Shown: positions 39,050-53,600 of the stretch, piece by piece
How the letters are laid out: the number at the start of each line of letters is the position of its first letter
How positions within the stretch are numbered: position 1 is the stretch's first letter
Assembly (NCBI GenBank): GCA_011800805.1
Contig: MPNW01000032.1
Location: forward strand, 284,994-348,993
Length of the DNA stretch: 64,000 nt
Direction of reading: 5' to 3'
From: Hirudo medicinalis
Lineage: Eukaryota; Annelida; Clitellata; Hirudinida; Hirudinidae
Notes under the pieces: generated by a model
What the model was told of the DNA's origin: nothing
Databases searched by the model: none
Seen by the model: only the letters and a program-made list of their open reading frames with translations
Translations under genes and position numbers: made by a program

Positions 39050-42000
39050 TCACTGCTTTTTTACAGAATCATATACTTTGTCCTGTTCTGCCGGTTTATC
39101 CTGAACCTTAGAGTGAGTAATAAAATAATTTTAACAAGCCAAAGTTGAAAATAGATGTTTTGTTGCCGGTCTTATTATTATTACCTGCTTTATGTCATAA
39201 ATCAGCTTTGATATTACTGTTGGGCCTCGGACAGGATTTTCGGGAGAAATAAATGGATTGGAGTTCAGTTCAAAAATATTCTTTGCCCTTCCGAATCCGA
39301 CTTGCAATGATTTCAATTTTTCATCCATATAGCTGGACTAATGTGTGGAAAACATTACATTGATTAGCATGATCAATTAAATAAACAAATGCAGACAAAT
39401 AAGTACCTTAAGATAATATTCCAGTTCGTAGGTTAATTCATCCTGTTGAGGATATGTCAGGAAACTGTCTAATGTTATACCTTGACTGATGTACTTGCTG
39501 ACCACAATCTCAGCGGCATCAGAGGGATGACCCAAGCTGTAGAACGATGTTAGTTGCATCAATTGTTGTAATAGTCACAATTCAATAACTTGAGATATTG
39601 AAAAATACTCCATCATGGTTTTTATCCAATCCTGTACTGAGATCAATGGAGGTTCATTGTACTTTTTGCGGAACAGTTGAGCCAATTTCTAAAAATAACC
39701 GACCCTCCTTACGTTGTTGTTGCATCTATTTGCTGTATTTAGCAGTTGAATCTTTAGATCTTTAGAGTGCATTATGCATCGAATAGGATGTGCACCGCTT
39801 TACATATATTTATATATCGCCCTGACTCCAAGGCGCTCCAAGGAGGTTCAATATGGGTTGCGAACACGAAACATTACGACTGTTGACGTTACCTCCTCAA
39901 GCAGGAACGCAACCCATTGAGCTAATCTGCATGCCATTTAACAGTACAAATACGAAGAACTAATCAATATCAAATTTTACACGTAAAACTCTGAGAAATG
40001 TGCGAAATGTCTTATTGGTTCAATTATATATTACTTAATATATATTGAAATTAACACAACTTACTCTGTAGCTGTACTCAAGCATTTGCATCTCAAATTT
40101 TTGCTTTTGATGGAGCAAACTCACATCAGAATAAGCGCTCAGTATAATGGCTAGGAAGCCGGCCATAAAGATGAAGAAAATGATGGCTTCGAAGATTATT
40201 GAAAAATAATTTCCCAAAGTACTTGAAGCATATCGGAGAGGATGGAAATCCAAATCTCCGAGAAGAATTCTTATCATCGAAGCCCTGGTTATAATTGATA
40301 TTGTATGCGGATGCAGATAATGTTATTAAATAAATAAGTAGAAACTTACATAGAATTAGAAATGTAAGCGAATTCTTCGAATTCGTAACCAAATAAAACT
40401 AATCCAGCCAAGGCAAATGCCACGTATACCACTCCGCAGAGAAAAAGCAGTCCAGTTAATTCACCTGAACACAAGTAGACGGTCTTCGACAGACTCCATA
40501 ACGTGGAATTGAAACTCAGATATCTGAAGAGCTTTAAGAAACAAATTAAGGTCATGAGATAATAAGTTCAAACAGGTCGTGAACCTTGATGAAAGAGAGG
40601 CAGAAGACTATTGACATGGCACTATCAGACCAGTGAAGTAATTTCCCGAGAAATAGGGTGCTGTGTGAAGTTAAGTTCTCAGGTTTCGTTTTCTTTGTCA
40701 CAAAAGTACTGTAGAGGCCGATACCAGTACAACAGAGGCTAATAATCACAACCGTCAGATCGGAGATAGAAGCGAAGTATAACAAATATCTAAACTTGAA
40801 GGATGATATCTGCAAAATAATTTTTTATTTAGTCTCTTTAACTGTGAAGAGTTGTTTAAGTTAAGAAAGAAACAAGCTCTTACTTCAATCATCGCAACGA
40901 AACAATAAAACAAGATGAAACAGTTGAAGAGAAACTCAACAATGACATCTATGAATTCAAGATTGCTTTGATAACGGATGATTCTGACAACTGCCATGTC
41001 GTAAGAAGTAAACACGCCACCAGTCACTGGAAATTCCAACGCTAGACTGCAAATTGTTCACAACGAAGATTGAAAAAGTATTTTTTTGGAGACAATCTAC
41101 TCACACAACGAAGCAGTGATTGTTCAGCTGTTTGTTGAATAGAATGAATTCAATAAAGAGAGCCCTAGTGGATCGATCTATCCACTCGTTCGACTGGAGG
41201 GAGTCCAACATCACCAGAGCCTCCTTTTTCGTCGTTGGCAGAGAAACCTGATAACCCTCGTCTGTATAGCTGTCTAATCTCCCAAAGTAGTTGCCAAATC
41301 CCAGGATATCCGTAGCATTATACTGCCTGCCCGTAATAATAGAGCAATAAAAGATGATTTTTTTTATTGCGATTAAGTTCCAGAGTTGAACACCAACACT
41401 CCATAGGTGCCGACGAGTTGTTGCTTTTTAGTGGCAAAGGAAGAAAAAGGTCGATAACATTTAAATTCAGGATCGTCATAACACTCCACTTCCATGCCTT
41501 TAATCTGTCTAATTACGGCTGCATACATTAACTTGTTTCTATACAGAATGTAGCCTATTTCTTCGTCTGTCAAGTTTCTTCCGCCGTATTCCAACTCCCA
41601 ATAAAGCCCATTCATGAGGCCGTTTCGCAAATACTAAAAGTAAAACTCAATTTTTATCAGATGATGAATTAAATTCAAGAAACTAAATCACCTCCCAGAC
41701 ATGCTCTGTATTCGAGAGGTTAGAAAACATGACTGAATTTGTATCTTTGGAAATGGGAGAATGGACAAATAATTGTGTGACAGAGTGCGTGATGTCATAA
41801 ACCAGTTTGTAGTTTGAATTATCTGCGACTGAATTAATTTATAAAATATTGAAATATTCATTTTGTATTCATATGATACATTAGTGCTGTCGTTAGACAA
41901 GCTAGCAATAATATACTTCAACCAATACAGCAGCCAAATGGGAACGATTTAAAATGAAAAAATGACATTTTTAATAATACAAATTGGAAAATTACTATAA

Positions 42001-42292
42001 ATTATGACGACAAGGAAAGCCGTATGTATGATGAGCTCGATGAGAGCCATTTTTAGATATTTTTCCCTTTCCCCGGGGTGCTTGTCTTCTATCATTCTCG
42101 TCGTTTGAAACGTGAGATCTATAAGTTATATCATGTCTTTTAAATTATAAACCACTAGAAATATAAGCATTAAGCGACATAAATACTTAAAAACAATAAA
42201 TACTTCTAAAGTTCTCACTCACATTTCCTGTCTTCGAATTCTTCGAAATCGAAATCGACCATTTCATCATCATCATCCTTTCTCTTATCCAT
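39050..42292 (-). CDS. Polycystin-2-like (PKD2/TRPP) channel, multi-exon
   Basis: Six-helix cation channel subunit of the TRPP family. N-terminus MDKRKDDDDEMVDFDFEEF (start 42292), then EREKYLKMALIELIIHTAF leading into S1 (about 42100-42000). The extracellular polycystin (TOP) domain follows: YKLVYDITHSVTQLFVHSP, LMNGLYWELEYGG, ECYDDPEFKCY, WIDRSTRALFIEFILFN and LEFPVTGGVF. Then helices S2-S6 (about 40990-40070), with the pore element ILLGDLDF matching the LGD filter of PKD2, and S6 ending AGFLAIILSAYSDV. The tail (KLAQLFRKKYNEPPL ... DKVYDSVKKQ, stop 39050-39052) is short, with no EF-hand loop I can see. PKD2 channels act in cilia and ER; here only the family is certain. A SINE lies in the intron at about 39.8 kb. 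First exon boundaries are approximate. Confidence 0.87.
39803..39935 (-). repeat. tRNA-derived SINE copy, nearly full length
   Basis: On the minus strand: ATTAGCTCAATGGGTTGCG (box A), CAACAGTCGTAATGTTTCG, TTCGCAACCC (box B-like), GGAGCGCCTTGGAG and CGATATATAAATATA. All blocks of the family are present in order. Confidence 0.75.
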
Positions 42293-43816
42293 TGCTAACT
42301 TTTATTTATTTCGTATGCTTTTCTAATCAGGATTTTATTGACCTTCTTCTCCTTTTGCAAAATACGCTGTTACACGAAACTCAATGCATCAACGGCAATA
42401 AATTTAAAATGATCGTTGCGATACCTACTCGTAAATGTCAAATTAAAACGCGTTACGTTTATAAGATGGTGCCTAAAGCAATTCTCAAAAGGCAGTGAAT
42501 GATTTTTGAATTGGTGCTCTTGAATTAATAAATTGCAAAAATTACATTTTTGATTAAATTGAGTATTAAATTGAATTAATTCAGAGCCTCATAAACAGGG
42601 GCGCACCCCCACAAAAAAAATAACGGACAAATATATTTTTAACTGGTTTTAATTATCTATATCTCGATATTTAACAAATATCATCTGCAAAACATTAGAA
42701 AAATCATCTCTAAAAAGATAAAACCTTAAAAAGGTCTTTGACACCCCTCCCGAAAAAAATTAAAAAAATTAAACCCTACTCTTAAAGATCACATATTTTG
42801 TTAACAAAATCTACTCCTTTAAATGAAAAACTGCATTTTGACATGAACCTTTTTATAAAACTTAAAATCACCTTTAGATAACTCAATCCTTTGTGGATTA
42901 TGTACCCGAAGAACGCTTTCCAAAATGTCTTTTACAAGTTTACACTGTTGAACAAAGACCCTGAAGCTTTTAACTTAGTGGGCAAGACGATTAAGCAAGT
43001 ACATTGTACAATGACCTCATGTCTAAACTGTATTTAGATATACATGTACAATGAGGTTATAACACGCAAAAATGTTAAAAAGTTCATCAACGCCTATGGG
43101 TGTTCATTCTCTGTGCTGAGAATGGTTAAACCGCATCGTCTATCTTGCAATATCGTACTACGTAGATGGCTTTTTTATGAGTTTAAGCTTTGAGAACGAC
43201 TTCGATTCTTAGACTTTTCACAAGATCGAAGTCCAAAAATTAAACATCACCATTAAAAATTAACCAACACGACCGGCCCCGCAGCACGGCTGTAGCTGCT
43301 ATCACTTGGCAGGATTCTTCCAACCTTCCACCTTGAAAACTGAAATGCAAGTGGAACGCGTTAAATTTCGTCTCGATTTCCATACAGAAAAGTTATCTCA
43401 AATGAAGCAGCTTTTACTTTTTGACGAAATATAATTAATTATTTAATCTTATATATATATATATAATTACAACTTATATGCTTAAACTTTAGATATGTAA
43501 AATATGTAAAAGTGAGATCTAATTCCCTGCTGATATTATGGAGTTACATTTTATGCATTTTACTTATGACATTCTATGGTTTGTGTTTGCTTTTTGAGTT
43601 CATGTTTTTGATACAATAAATGTTAACAAAACGACTAAATTGGCATTATTACATAATTTTAATATATGTACATATGCATATATTCTATGTTATTAAAATT
43701 TTTGTTTGTTATTATTAAAAATATTCTTCTAATCTTTAATAGTTAAATATAGGTTGTTGGTTACATCCCCAAACATAGTCTTCTTCCACGTTGTTTACAC
43801 TGCGGATTGTGGGAAG
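42293..43816. other. Divergent spacer between the polycystin and SEC13
   Basis: No supported gene. Both neighbours are transcribed away from it, so it should hold both promoters. A T/A alternating run lies near 43450-43464. Confidence 0.45.
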
Positions 43817-46034
43817 ATGGTATTACACATTTAAAAAATTAAATATTGTTTAATATTGTTTGGCTTCCGCGTTTGGCTATACTCGAGAAGTGTTATTGCA
43901 GGCTTTTTTGTTAATGAAATAAGACCATTTTAGTTGTTGTTACTTTTAAATAAGTTATATTTGAGCCTCTGTTATGATAAATATTGTTTTTGTTCGAGGT
44001 TGAATAATTCTGCCAAAACTACAATTAAATGTTATTACTATTTTTAGGTCTCCGTTATAAACTCAATTGATACCGGTCATGATGACATGATTGTAAGTTT
44101 CAGGTTCACAACTTAAAATGTTTTGAAGTACTTAATAAGAAATCATGTACAATTTACTGATGTAGCATCACCGAATTTGTCTAACGTTCAATATTTGAAA
44201 ACTCAGAGGCAAGATAATTAGTTTCATCTAAGTCACTTTTAATTGGCTGGTTAAAGGATTTAAAATTAATTGGAACCTTGATGTGCAATGCTAATTCCTG
44301 ATCATATATAAAAATTAGTCATTAACTAAATATGCTCCACAGCATGATGCCCAGGTGGATTACTATGGAGTGAGGTTGGCAACATGTTCAACTGACAGGT
44401 CGGTGAAAATATTCGATGTCAGGAGTAGACAACAACTTCTGGTTGCTGATTTGAGAGAGTAAGTCACAGCATATCTTCTGCATGGATGTCATTGTTGTCA
44501 AAATGTTATCGTACCATCAGACATGAGGGTCCAGTGTGGCAACTTGCATGGGCTCATCCTATGTATGGTTCGTTGCTTGCATCATGTGGATATGATAAAA
44601 AAGTCATCATTTATAAGGAAACTAATGGCACTTGGGGAAAAATTTATGAATATGATGGATTTGAATCTTCTGGTAAGTTTTCCAAAGTTTTACTTTGTTG
44701 TTAAAAGTAACTGAGATATTTAATATTCTTTGAAATTGTTTTAGTGAACTCAGTGTGCTGGGCTCCCAGTGAATATGGCTTAATTTTAGCAGCTGCGAGC
44801 TCTGATGGATCCATCTCCATTTTAAATTGCACTGGTTTGAAATGTTTTTGTGAATAATGGATTATTTATTATTCTTTATATTATTAGTTTTATAATTTGT
44901 TCGTGATTTTTCAGGAGAGGGAAATTGGGAAGCTAAGAAAATCACTAATGCCCATGCGGTGAGTTTAGTTTTCTTGTCCTATCTTCTTATAGACATCATA
45001 CTGATAATATCAAATCATCAGATAAGCTGTAATTCTGTCAGCTGGGCACCTGCTATTCAGGCTGATTCATTGCAAAATCAAAATTCAAAACTCCCTGTCA
45101 AGAGATTTGTATCTGGAGGTGCTGACTATTTTGTCAAGATATGGAGGTATTTTAACATATTTACATAGAAATATCAATTTTGTCAACAGATAATAACCTG
45201 TCTTTGTTTTATACATTCAATTAAGCTTATAATCCCATCTGTACCTATCGTTGAATTTCACGTATTAAATTTTTGGCCATTACTTCATGGTTCGAGTCTT
45301 TGCATTCCTATGAAAGTTATTAATCACTTGGACTTGTTAAATTCTCAGGTCTTCTAGTATTAATGCATTTGTATTAATGTGTTTGTATTAATGTGTTTGT
45401 GGTTGACAAATTAGGGAGGAGAATGGGCAGTGGGTGGAGGATGAAAAGCTTGAAATGCATACTGACTGGGTGAGGGATGTTGCATGGGCTCCTTCTATTG
45501 GCCTGCCAAGAAGCATCATTGCCAGCTGTTCACAGGTTTGCTTTGCATTTTAATTTTCTCATTATTTTTACTTAATTGCATTTAAAGTTGTCTGTTAAAT
45601 TGCTCAATATATCTCGTTCTAAAGACAATTTGTAAAATACACGAACATCATTGCTGGTTTGCATAAATTCCAGGACACCTGTGTTTACATTTGGACAAAT
45701 GATGGAAGCTCCTCTACATGGACTCCTAAACTTTTACACAAGTTTGGTGATGTGGTCTGGCATTTGAGTTGGTCAGTTTCTGGAAATATCCTGGCAGTGT
45801 CTGGTGGTGATAACAAGGTAACATAAATTACATTTCTTTGACTACCTATTTTTGTCTCTAGTATGCATTTGGTACTATTTTTGTGAGACTGTCTGTTATA
45901 TTAAATTTGCTTAGAGTTGCTGATTTTTAATGGATTTTTGATGAAAGGTGAGCCTTTGGAAAGAGAACCTGGAAGGGGAATGGACTTGCATCAGCAACGT
46001 TGTCAAAGGGCATGGAGACATAAATATCGGATAA
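43817..46034 (+). CDS. SEC13: SEC13, COPII coat and nuclear pore beta-propeller protein
   Basis: WD40 protein that pairs with SEC31 in COPII vesicle coats and with the Nup84/107 complex at nuclear pores, and also serves GATOR2. Ten exons join in phase to 308 residues (human about 322): 43817-43819 (ATG only), 44048-44092, 44343-44458, 44521-44672, 44745-44834, 44915-44958, 45022-45146, 45415-45535, 45674-45817 and 45948-46034. Signature peptides: [79 protein letters not shown] and [16 protein letters not shown]. The one-codon first exon is supported by ATG followed directly by GT and by phase 0 at the next acceptor. The C-terminus ends at GHGDINIG, shorter than in human. A poly(A) signal AATAAA lies at 46072. 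Confidence 0.97.
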
Positions 46035-46071
46035 ATGTTTAGGATACACTGGCTTCATTTGACTTCTGTAA

Positions 46072-46077
46072 AATAAA
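46072..46077 (+). promoter_or_regulatory. SEC13 poly(A) signal
   Basis: AATAAA 38 bp after the SEC13 stop codon. Confidence 0.8.
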
Positions 46078-46112
46078 ATGTTTTCAATTTCCACCCTTTG
46101 AGTAGCAAAGAC

Positions 46113-46172
46113 ATGGTCGGAAGGCGTTCAGTTGGTAGAAGATTGGATTATTGCGGGGGTTCGTTAGCATAG
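46113..46172 (+). repeat. tRNA-like relic
   Basis: CGTTCAGTTGGTAGAAGATT resembles a class I tRNA D-arm (box A) and GGGGGTTCGTTAGC resembles box B, but spacing and stems do not form a full tRNA. May be a SINE head. Confidence 0.35.
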
Positions 46173-46439
46173 TAGGGCTTTTCCGATGAAACCTGGAACC
46201 GTGCTGTGGGTTTGTGGAGTGTTTTGCATAGAAGCAGCGTTGGCTGTCAAGTGGTGCATGTTTAGCGCTATTGCAAAATGGGTCGGAATAATCGTACCCA
46301 ACAGAAATGATATCTGACAAAATTAGTAGAAAGAAATATTTTGTCTGATTTATTGTTTTCCTGGTGAACTTTAATGATACATCATTTTAAAAATTTAGAA
46401 ATAGAGTTGTTCTGTATATTTTGCACATTAAAATATGCC

Positions 46440-46553
46440 AAAACTATAGTCCCACTTCCTGCCTGCTGCCATTTTTGTTTTGAATCTAGCCGGCAGTGCT
46501 CGGTCGCTTCCTTGTCAGAAAGCGGAAATTTAATTTTCGTCTTCGATTTAAAG
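46440..46553 (+). promoter_or_regulatory. Candidate promoter and non-coding first exon of Rap1
   Basis: A locally GC-richer stretch (CTAGCCGGCAGTGCTCGGTCGC) is followed by AAAGTAAAC, a possible donor. The Rap1 ATG sits five bases after an acceptor (TTTTAG at about 47322), so an upstream non-coding exon must exist; this is the best candidate seen. Confidence 0.4.
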
Positions 46554-46984
46554 TAAACTCTTTGCTTTTATTTTTGAATTTTAATTGTGCAAAGCGCCTT
46601 AACCAAGTAAGAAATAATTACCATACCTTAAAGATAAAAGTCTTGGTCGAATCTGGATTGAACGTTTATATTTTGCTTATTTTAAATTTCAGTAATATAA
46701 TTAATGAACTTAAGGTTATTTTTAACATTAAGTTATTAAACCACATAGTCATAAGTTAGGAATAGCAGAGAACACTAAATGATGTGTATCATTTATTTGC
46801 TCAAAGTCGTGTTTTTATCAGATTTAATTTTGAGAGCTTCATCTAGGTTTGGCCACTTTGACCTGTTTATTATACAAAACTACTAATCATTGATCAAAGC
46901 CTTTCGACAATTTGTTGGTTTTTTGTGTAGATAAAACCTCAGCTTTCTTCTCATTGAATAAACTACTATGAAATAAATCATCTG

Positions 46985-47125
46985 GCATGCAAGATAGCTC
47001 AAATGGTTGGATTTCTGCATGCATGGTAAAAAGCAACAGCTGCTATGTGTTTTATTTGAAATTCAGCCTCACCATGGAGTGCCCTTGGGAGACCATGCTA
47101 TATGAATGGCTCTAAGGCTCTAGTC
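46985..47125 (+). repeat. tRNA-derived SINE copy
   Basis: GATAGCTCAAATGGTTGGA (box A), AAAGCAACAGCTGCTATGTG, GAAATTCAGCC (decayed box B), GGAGTGCCCTTGGGAG and GCTATATGAATGGC. It matches the 39.8 kb copy block for block. Lies in the presumed 5' UTR intron of Rap1. Confidence 0.65.
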
Positions 47126-47326
47126 TATAGCCAGCATATCCAAGTCAAAAACAATACATTCAATACAAATATTTTTGATTTGTGAATACTTGCTATCAGG
47201 AGTGGTTCATGTCATCTGAATGACTGGAATCATTAAATGACCTTTGTTGCTTGCCCTATGATGACTATTTTCCATCATAATGATATGCTTTAGTAATGGG
47301 CACTTTTGTTTGTGCATTTTAGCAAA

Positions 47327-48449
<1,123 letters not shown>

Positions 48450-49269
48450 GGGTTTAGAGGCATTGGCTAGTTTTTATTGCCGTATCCTAGCTACTGATTG
48501 TTAAGAAATCTAAATTTGCTTTCCTTCAATGAATTAATTTGGTTTCTGTAATATTTAAATACACTTGATTCATTACTGGACCACATCACGAGATGTTGTC
48601 CTTAAATAAGCGAACATTGTAATCATGAACATTCTTGCTTTTTATGAAAATTAATTTAGTTTTATTTTGTAATTTGATAATTATTCCTAGCCAATATTTT
48701 TATTATTGCTGAGTTTATTTTTTATAGCTGTCATCAAGTTTGCCTTGCTTCACTCCAATTTCAGACTTAGACAAGTGATGCTCCTAAAAACCTTGGATAC
48801 ACATTGATTTTCTAAGCCATGTTAATGACTTTTCAGAGCATAACTAACTGCATGAAATGACTAATTTTAAATAATGTATAAGGTTTAAATTTAAGGTGGA
48901 ATCTTTAAAAGTAAATTAGAGATATTCAATTAGGAGTGCATTGTTCTGCGCATCGCCTGCTTGGTTATAATGCGAACCACAGAAACATTCCTCGTTATTT
49001 ATGTTTTCCTAGTCAAATGTCTTGTCCTGGGGTTTGTTCAAACAGTTTGTGTATTTATTACCAACATGATGCTCTAGTGTTTCAAATGGATCCAAAGAAA
49101 TTGTTTTGACCAGCATCTTTGACTTGTGAATTGGTTAAAGTCAGTTTTTGGAGAATGGGTTTAGATATAATGCAGTATGTAATGAAATAAATGGCAGTCT
49201 CTTTACAGATTTTTGGAGATGGTATGGCTCTCTTTGAGAAGAGAACATTTCCTGAGGTTCTTTTTTTGA
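48450..49269. other. Rap1 3' UTR and spacer
   Basis: AT-rich, no gene supported. The first part is presumably Rap1 3' UTR. Confidence 0.4.
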
Positions 49270-50090
49270 TAAAGTTAATGTAGTTAAATGCAATGCTTCT
49301 GAATGATGACACTCTGAAGTTACTTGAGGCGGTCCATACCGTCAGAAAGCATCCAGTTTGGATTGGCTGGCAGTGACCACAGACCTTACATATCATCAGA
49401 AGCATATGGCATTGGAGTCCATGTGCCCGAATGACGCCCTCAAGTTCAGCCGTGTACATCGTGAAAAGGAGTTGGCCCAGAACGAAACTTTGGGGCACCT
49501 CGCGTGTTCTAGAGGTGGAGGACATTTGCTAGTTCACCATAACCGACAGAGAAAGAACGATCAGGTTAGGTATGACCGAAATCATGCAAGGGCGCAACCC
49601 ACGAAGCCGAACGACGTTTCTAGCCGTCTTAGAAGTTTCTTGATACTCCGCCTTGGAGCTCCGGCAGGGATCCTCAGAAGAGGTTCCCCCGTCTTCAAAC
49701 GTTTCGACCCTTTGAATCTCCTGACGTTTTCGGGGGTGGGAGGGCCGCATCCGGTGATCAGTCGGATGTCCCTGTCGGTTTTTATCCTTCGGAACCCAAC
49801 GCTTACCGCCGGCTATGAGAGGCTCTCTTTGGCCTTCTTATGCAGGTTACTGCTGCCTGGACTGGGAGCGACTCCGAAAGCTCTCAATGGCTTCTTCATG
49901 TCGTATACTATCTGCTTTTAACCTGCAATCTTCGACTATGCGAGGCTCTCTTTGGCCTTTTTATGTCGACCGCATCCACCCCGGTTGCCCGCAGCGGTCA
50001 TGAAGAATGTCATGATCGACAGTGTCAAAAGCTGTAGATAAGTCGAGAACAAGTAGCGACATCTGACCAGCACCACCCATAACCATGCCG
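49270..50090 (-). mobile_element. Relic of a LINE reverse transcriptase with an internal insertion
   Basis: Minus strand, in order: SLLVLDLSTAFDTVDHDIL (palm A, about 50070-50010); then after a roughly 280-bp stretch that does not fit the protein, LLRRLETSFGFVGCALA (about 49650-49590); then SRTREVPQSFVLGQLLFTMY (palm B, about 49515-49455) and GLQCHML leading to an unreadable YADD region. Several frame changes and stops. The extra stretch contains a near-repeat, ATGAGAGGCTCTCTTTGGCC at about 49817 and ATGCGAGGCTCTCTTTGGCC at about 49937. Dead element. Confidence 0.72.
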
Positions 50091-50645
50091 TTTTGAAAAT
50101 ACATGAAATGACGCCAACAAATCTCCAGCTGTTATGTAATGTGTTATAAAATTCCAGCTTTTTTGTTAGCTTAAGAGGCGTCAATCATCTTAGTCGGGAT
50201 TTACGTGATCCTCAATATTCTTCCTTGCGTCTTGGTTGATTTTATACCGTTTCGATGTTGGGGACTTTAACATTCATTTACACCTTAGGAAATCAGTTTA
50301 TTGGATTCTTACAGCGATATAGATATATTGAGTAAATTATACTTATTGGAAATAGGTGCACTACAGAGTTGTCAATATAATGAGTATTGAAATAAATGTG
50401 CAAGCCTACACTAAGTTTTATATTCTTGAGGTTCCAATAGATACTTTTCATTGAAGTTTGCATGTTATATTTAGTAAAATTTAATAATATGCTTAATAAT
50501 TAAAACTAATGTTATTTAATATTTAGATGTTAATCCAGGTTCAATGCGTCTCATGAATTTAGATTGCACCTTGCCATGTGTTTTGTAGTAAATACTATGT
50601 TTACGTGAGTATGTGGTGACGAGTGTCTACTTGAATTTAATTAAA
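50091..50645. other. Upstream region of RELCH
   Basis: No gene supported; should hold the RELCH promoter and 5' UTR. Confidence 0.45.
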
Positions 50646-53600
50646 ATGGATAGGGTTAGTCTTAACCCTTTTGACGAAGGTGATAATGATGACGAAAAAC
50701 TTGATTATTTGCCCGACTTGCATCTGTGCAATGAAGATTCAAGCGATAAATGTATTAGTAAAGTGTCGAAAAAGGGCCCAGATAATCAAGAGCCAGCGAT
50801 GACAATAGATGGGATAGCATCGCGTTTAATTAATGACCGGTTTCTTTTGACAGCTCTCGAATTTCATATGGAGCTAATGGAATCAGGTTATGAGCTTCCC
50901 AGGTTCAGAGATTTTTTTTCGAACCCCGCCAACTTTGAACGAGGAAGAACTGTGGATAACACTAAGTTAACTAGAACGTCCAGTATTCAAACATTTGATT
51001 CTCTCGATTTTGCTAGATATTCAGATGATGGAGAAAGGCATGAAAGTGATAGAATTGCTGTCCTGGAATTTGAACTTAGGAAAGCCCATGAAAAAATCAA
51101 TTCACTACGATCTTCACTTACCAAATCTGCAGAAACTGATTTATTACCAAGTAATTTTGATTTGGCCAATGCAGAAAGCATCGTTTCTGATGAAAGCCTC
51201 ATGCCTTATGAAAGAAGAGCCTTAAATTTCTTAATAAATGAATATCTTTTGAAATATGGTTACAAATTAACATCAGTAACATTCTCAGAAGAAAATGATG
51301 GACAAGATTTTGATGATTGGGATGATGTTGGAATCAACATTTCAAAACCTCCAAATCTTTTGAAACTTTTTCGAGATTATGGTCACCATACCTTACCATT
51401 AACCCAAAAGAGAGATTTTGGATGTATGGCTTTCATTCCAGTTCAAGAGCAGCCAAACAGCATGACCATTAACATCCTATCATCAAATGAGATCCAAATT
51501 TTGCAGAGAAAACTAGAATTTTTAGAAAAAAAGTTAGAGGCAAAGACAAAAGATAATGATGAATTGAAGCTTTCCATTGATGATTTGAAAACCAAAATAG
51601 CTAGTAACTATTTAACTAACAATAATTCTGAAGATAATTGCCCTCTAAAATGTGGAGAAAACTCAGATGACAGTAACACAGAAAAACTTGTTGAGTTGAA
51701 AAATGAGACACTACCAGCTGACTTGGAAAGTTATGAAGGTCTTCAATACATTCAAAGTGGTCCAATACCTTCACCTGTTTGTTTGTCTCCATTTCAAAAG
51801 AAATTGCTTGATATGGTCAAAATCAAGGAAGAAATAGACAAATCAGTTCCTCATGAACTTTTGTGCTCCATTCCAAGTTGTCTGAGTTCAATTATAGAAG
51901 TTCTTGGTGACATCCTGCCTAAAATTGTCCCAAATATTTTGCTAGCCAAGAGAGATGAATTAATTCCTCTTTTGATTAATGCAGCTGCACTCCATCCAAG
52001 AACCAGAAAGAGAGATGAATTACTGGGAATCATATTCAATCTTATAAAGCGGCCAAACACAGAACAGAGACAAGCCATCATGACTGGTTGCATTGCATTC
52101 GCCCAGCATGTCGGTCCATTGCAAACAGAGGCCGAGTTGCTTCCTCAATGCTGGGAGCAGATTTATCACAAGTATCCTGAAAGAAGACTTTTAGTAGCCG
52201 AAACTTGTGGATGTTTGAGTCCCTACATCCTGGAGAAGACCAGAAGTTCCCTTCTCTTTTCCATGCTTGATCAGATGTCTGCTGACAAAGAGGAAGATGT
52301 GAGAGAAGCCGTTGCTAAAAGTCTAGCAGTAGTTGCTTCATTCTTGGAAACTGATGACAAATATAGCCAAATAGTTAATCTACTTGGAAAACTATTGATT
52401 GATCCATCAGAAAAAGTTGCCTCAACAACAAAGATAATGTTATTACCAGCTGTTGCAAAGTGGTCTTTAGATTTAAAGCGCCTTAAAACCTTTTTAAACC
52501 AGGTGGTTATGGAGCCAATTGAAAGCTCTATTTATCAAACTTCCAGCCATTATGCAGTAAAAGATCAAAAGTTATTCATCAGCAACATGAAAAATTTGCA
52601 CAATCTTTTGCCTTTCATAGCATCATATGTTATAACCTCTTGTTACAGTAACAATAAACCTGAAGATCAGAGAAGAGATGCAAATAATGACTTCTCAGAT
52701 ATCTGCAGTTACTTGCCAACCTTAGAAAATGAATCTTTAGGCAACATTCTCACCATTATGTCCAGGGAAGATGCCAATACTTTGATCGATCATTTCTACA
52801 CAACAATCTCTCAAGAATGGTTTGCATCATGGGATGAATACAATTGGCTAACTGGTGAATTGCTCCATAGATTAATTGATCTTTCTGCCAAGCTTGAGAT
52901 CTCCCAACCATCTCTGCATTTTTTGGTTTCATTCTTCAAAGACCTTTCCACAATGTTGAGCCCAAGTTTTTCTCAAGTCTTGATCAAATCCAAATTTGAA
53001 AAGCTTATTGTCATTCCCTCAGATGAAAACAGTTTGGACAGAGCCCTAATGAATGGTCAATCTGCACTAAATAGGTGTATTGTACCCATTTTTGTGGCTG
53101 GAATTTACCCAACTATCTTGAGTGATAAAGTCTTTTCTGATAAATATGAGGAGAATCGTAATGCCATGTTCAAATTTCTATGTGATTTGCTCAGGTCTTT
53201 AGCAATCCACCAGTCCACATTGATTTCATTGCAGGCATCATTCACCGAGTTGTGCTCCTCTGATATCCAGTCGAGTCATTTCCAAGGCATTGACATGATC
53301 CTTCAGGTCATATGGGGATTTGGCATTGTGCACAAGAACCACCTCGTACGTGCAGCGACTTCCCAGCTGACCGAGTGCCTCGTCTCTACATGCAGCTTAC
53401 CAGAAGTAACTGTTACAGGTAAAATCATTCCTGCTTTAGTGACCTTGGCTAGTGATATGGAAGAATCTGTAAGAATCTCCACTATATCTCCATTGGGAGC
53501 CATCATGGAATATGTTTCAACGGCCCTCGATCAAAACAACATTAACACAAAGGCAATTTTTGAGAAAGTTCAGGTGCAACTGCAGGCATTCATGGAGGAG

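Noticed and set aside
49358..49921. 187-codon + strand open frame
   Set aside because: Antisense to the LINE reverse transcriptase relic on the minus strand.
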